A DNA stretch of 17,288 bases from DATDCV01 sp036524155 (lineage in GTDB: Bacteria > Verrucomicrobiota > Verrucomicrobiia > Limisphaerales > UBA8199). Of the stretch, positions 16,311 through 17,288 are shown one piece after another (position 1 is the first letter of the stretch; each line of letters starts with the position of its first letter). The notes below the pieces were generated by a model. The model ran no database searches. It saw only the letters and a list, made by a program, of their open reading frames with translations, and had not been told where the DNA came from. Location of the stretch: NCBI GenBank assembly GCA_036524155.1, contig DATDCV010000018.1, positions 1 to 17,288 of the forward strand. The letters are read 5' to 3'. Both the position numbers and the translations under genes were made by a program.

Positions 16311-16984
16311 GAGCTGCCATCTTTTCTTTTGTCACGGATTTCGGCGAGCAAAAAGTGAATCAAGCGACGGAGGCGCGCCTCAACATCGACCGTTTCGAGG
16401 ATGCTTTGACGTTGCGCCGCCGCCGGCAAGACCGACCAGGAGACCAGGTCCGCAGCCTGTTCCGGGTCGTTGATCGAATCCAGGTAGTTCAGAATATCCT
16501 TGGGTGAACAGGCCGAAGGAGCTGCTTTGGTCTCGGTTTGGCCGGGTGACACCACCGGGAAGGGAAACGGCAGACCCAAATCGATGCGTTCCTGAATCAG
16601 TTCGCGCAGTTTGGCAACCAGCGCGTCGACCTTCACATTGTCGCAGGGTGGGGACTGAATTGGCCTGATGCGCTGCACGCGATAGGGCTTGTACCGAACG
16701 GTTTCGGCCAACTCGACCCTGGCCAGGCCCTGCAGGATCAAATGTGACGTTCCATCCCGATGTCCCACGGACACCCGGATCAGGCCCAGACCCGCAACGG
16801 GGGAAGGGCTCTCGCGCGTGCTTCCCGGTTTTTGCATGGCTACCGAGAACATCCGATCGGAATGCAGCGCGTCGGCCAGCATTTGGCGGTACCGCGGCTC
16901 GAAGATATAGAGCGGCAGTAACGCTTGCGGAAACAGCGTCGCGTTCGGCAGTGTCATGACCGGCACCTCGCGCGGTAGCTTCAT
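16307..16984 (-). CDS. Lon N-terminal (LON substrate-binding) domain protein without protease
   Basis: This 225-residue protein consists of the PUA-like LON substrate-binding domain alone. Residues 8-115 carry the typical start VMTLPNATLFPQALLPLYIFEPRYRQML followed by FSVAM and GLGLIRVSVGHRDGTSHLILQGLARVEL. Residues about 118-215 are the helical extension. The AAA+ and Ser-Lys protease domains of Lon are absent, as in the stand-alone LON-domain family (COG2802-like). Such proteins are presumed to bind polypeptides, but their role is not established. ATG at 16984 is chosen because the family starts a few residues before this motif; the frame extends upstream to 17065 but that sequence is Cys/Gly/Arg-rich and unlike the family. 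First gene of a two-gene unit with DUF1844. Confidence 0.92.
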   Translation of the reverse strand: MKLPREVPVMTLPNATLFPQALLPLYIFEPRYRQMLADALHSDRMFSVAMQKPGSTRESPSPVAGLGLIRVSVGHRDGTSHLILQGLARVELAETVRYKPYRVQRIRPIQSPPCDNVKVDALVAKLRELIQERIDLGLPFPFPVVSPGQTETKAAPSACSPKDILNYLDSINDPEQAADLVSWSVLPAAAQRQSILETVDVEARLRRLIHFLLAEIRDKRKDGSS

Positions 16985-16990
16985 TTTGCT

Positions 16991-17018
16991 AATGTAGGGC
17001 CGACCTTGAGTTTGGCAA
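16991..17018 (-). promoter_or_regulatory. Sigma70-like promoter of the LON-domain/DUF1844 unit, leaderless layout
   Basis: On the minus strand TTGCCA (17018-17013), 16 nt and TACATT (16996-16991) end only 6 nt before the ATG at 16984. Transcription starting about 7 nt after the -10 would begin at the start codon itself. Confidence 0.5.
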
Positions 17019-17100
17019 GGCACACCCGCGCATGTGTGCCACCGCGACCCTCCGGCGAGGTGCACTGGCCGAAAGGCTCCGCAGTTCTGCAGTCAGGACA

Positions 17101-17188
17101 GTACCCTCTCAGTCTTGGGTCGGAGCGCCGATTTTTAATCGGCTTAAGCGCAATGCCTTTTAGGAATTCAGGCATAGATCTCTCCGAC
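17101..17188. mobile_element. Second, degraded copy of the palindromic element, inverted
   Basis: The left end reads GTACCCT then CTCAGTCTTGGGTCGGAG (17108-17125), the same 18-bp core as the intact element, followed by the hairpin GCCGATT-TTT-AATCGGC (17127-17143) and TTAAGC. About 38 of the first 40 core bases match the complement of the right half of the 2632-2743 copy, so the orientation is reversed. The other end keeps only CTCCGAC (17182-17188), after which similarity fades; the flanking target duplication is not recognisable. An inner 6-bp inverted repeat, ATGCCT/AGGCAT, lies at about 17153-17175. Confidence 0.7.
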
Positions 17189-17288
17189 GGAGTATTCGAC
17201 GGGGCCATTATGATAGGTGTTTCTGCGCAAGCGTGGCCAACTACTCACAGGTTGCCGCAGCGCGCGTGGGCAGGAGCGCTTGCGTCGC
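17189..17288. other. Right-edge sequence without a recognisable gene
   Basis: I see no start of a credible gene, RNA or terminator here. The first bases may be the remnant of the decayed right end of the palindromic element. Confidence 0.4.

Noticed and set aside
16981..17208. 75-residue minus-strand frame with CPDC and other Cys residues, upstream of the LON-domain gene
   Set aside because: Half of it is translated from the palindromic element, and the rest overlaps the promoter and start of the LON-domain gene; the Cys pattern is not a complete zinc site.

Overview
The window is GC-rich and codes on both strands. It most likely comes from the Verrucomicrobiota, from a Limisphaerales/Pedosphaera-like bacterium. 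The reasons are a giant Thr/Asn-rich secreted protein ending in a 'YRVQAS...W...FFRV' module after calcium-type DxDxDG repeats, start codons without Shine-Dalgarno sequences, short palindromic intergenic repeats, and lpxA (a diderm, lipid A-making cell). This assignment rests on style and gene content, not on a database search.

Layout. 1-353 holds no gene I can support. 354-839 (-) is a small protein of unknown function. 975-2537 (-) is a secreted ADP-ribosylglycohydrolase-fold protein with an added C-terminal beta-sandwich; an 8-bp tandem repeat lies at its 3' end. The next intergenic region (2538-2922) carries a 112-bp palindromic MITE-like element with an 8-bp target duplication. 2923-3690 (+) is lpxA, the first enzyme of lipid A synthesis. 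Half of the window (3885-12608, -) is one gene for a 2907-residue secreted protein of roughly 22 PPC-like beta-sandwich units. Twelve of these units form four tandem super-repeats of about 400 residues. A divergent intergenic region separates it from serA (13073-14671, +), followed 24 bp later by a periplasmic parvulin-type prolyl isomerase (14696-15832, +). Converging on these is a two-gene unit on the minus strand, a Lon-substrate-binding-domain protein (16307-16984) overlapping a DUF1844 protein (15894-16310) by ATGA. A second, inverted and eroded copy of the palindromic element begins at 17101.

How the genes relate. Most of the window is housekeeping (serine synthesis, lipid A, envelope protein folding, a conserved Lon-domain/DUF1844 pair). 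The two accessory genes encode exported proteins: the giant repeat protein and the secreted glycohydrolase. The parvulin could help fold exported proteins of this kind, but nothing in the sequence links them directly.

Most notable observations: (1) the giant beta-sandwich protein with nested repeats and no enzyme domain; (2) a palindromic element whose ends and target duplication can be read exactly, with a second copy 14 kb away; (3) a recurring start-site layout (sigma70-like -10 box 6-14 nt before the start, often a CTTTATG context, no SD), which suggests very short or absent leaders. I found no CRISPR array, rRNA, tRNA, toxin-antitoxin or phage-defence system.
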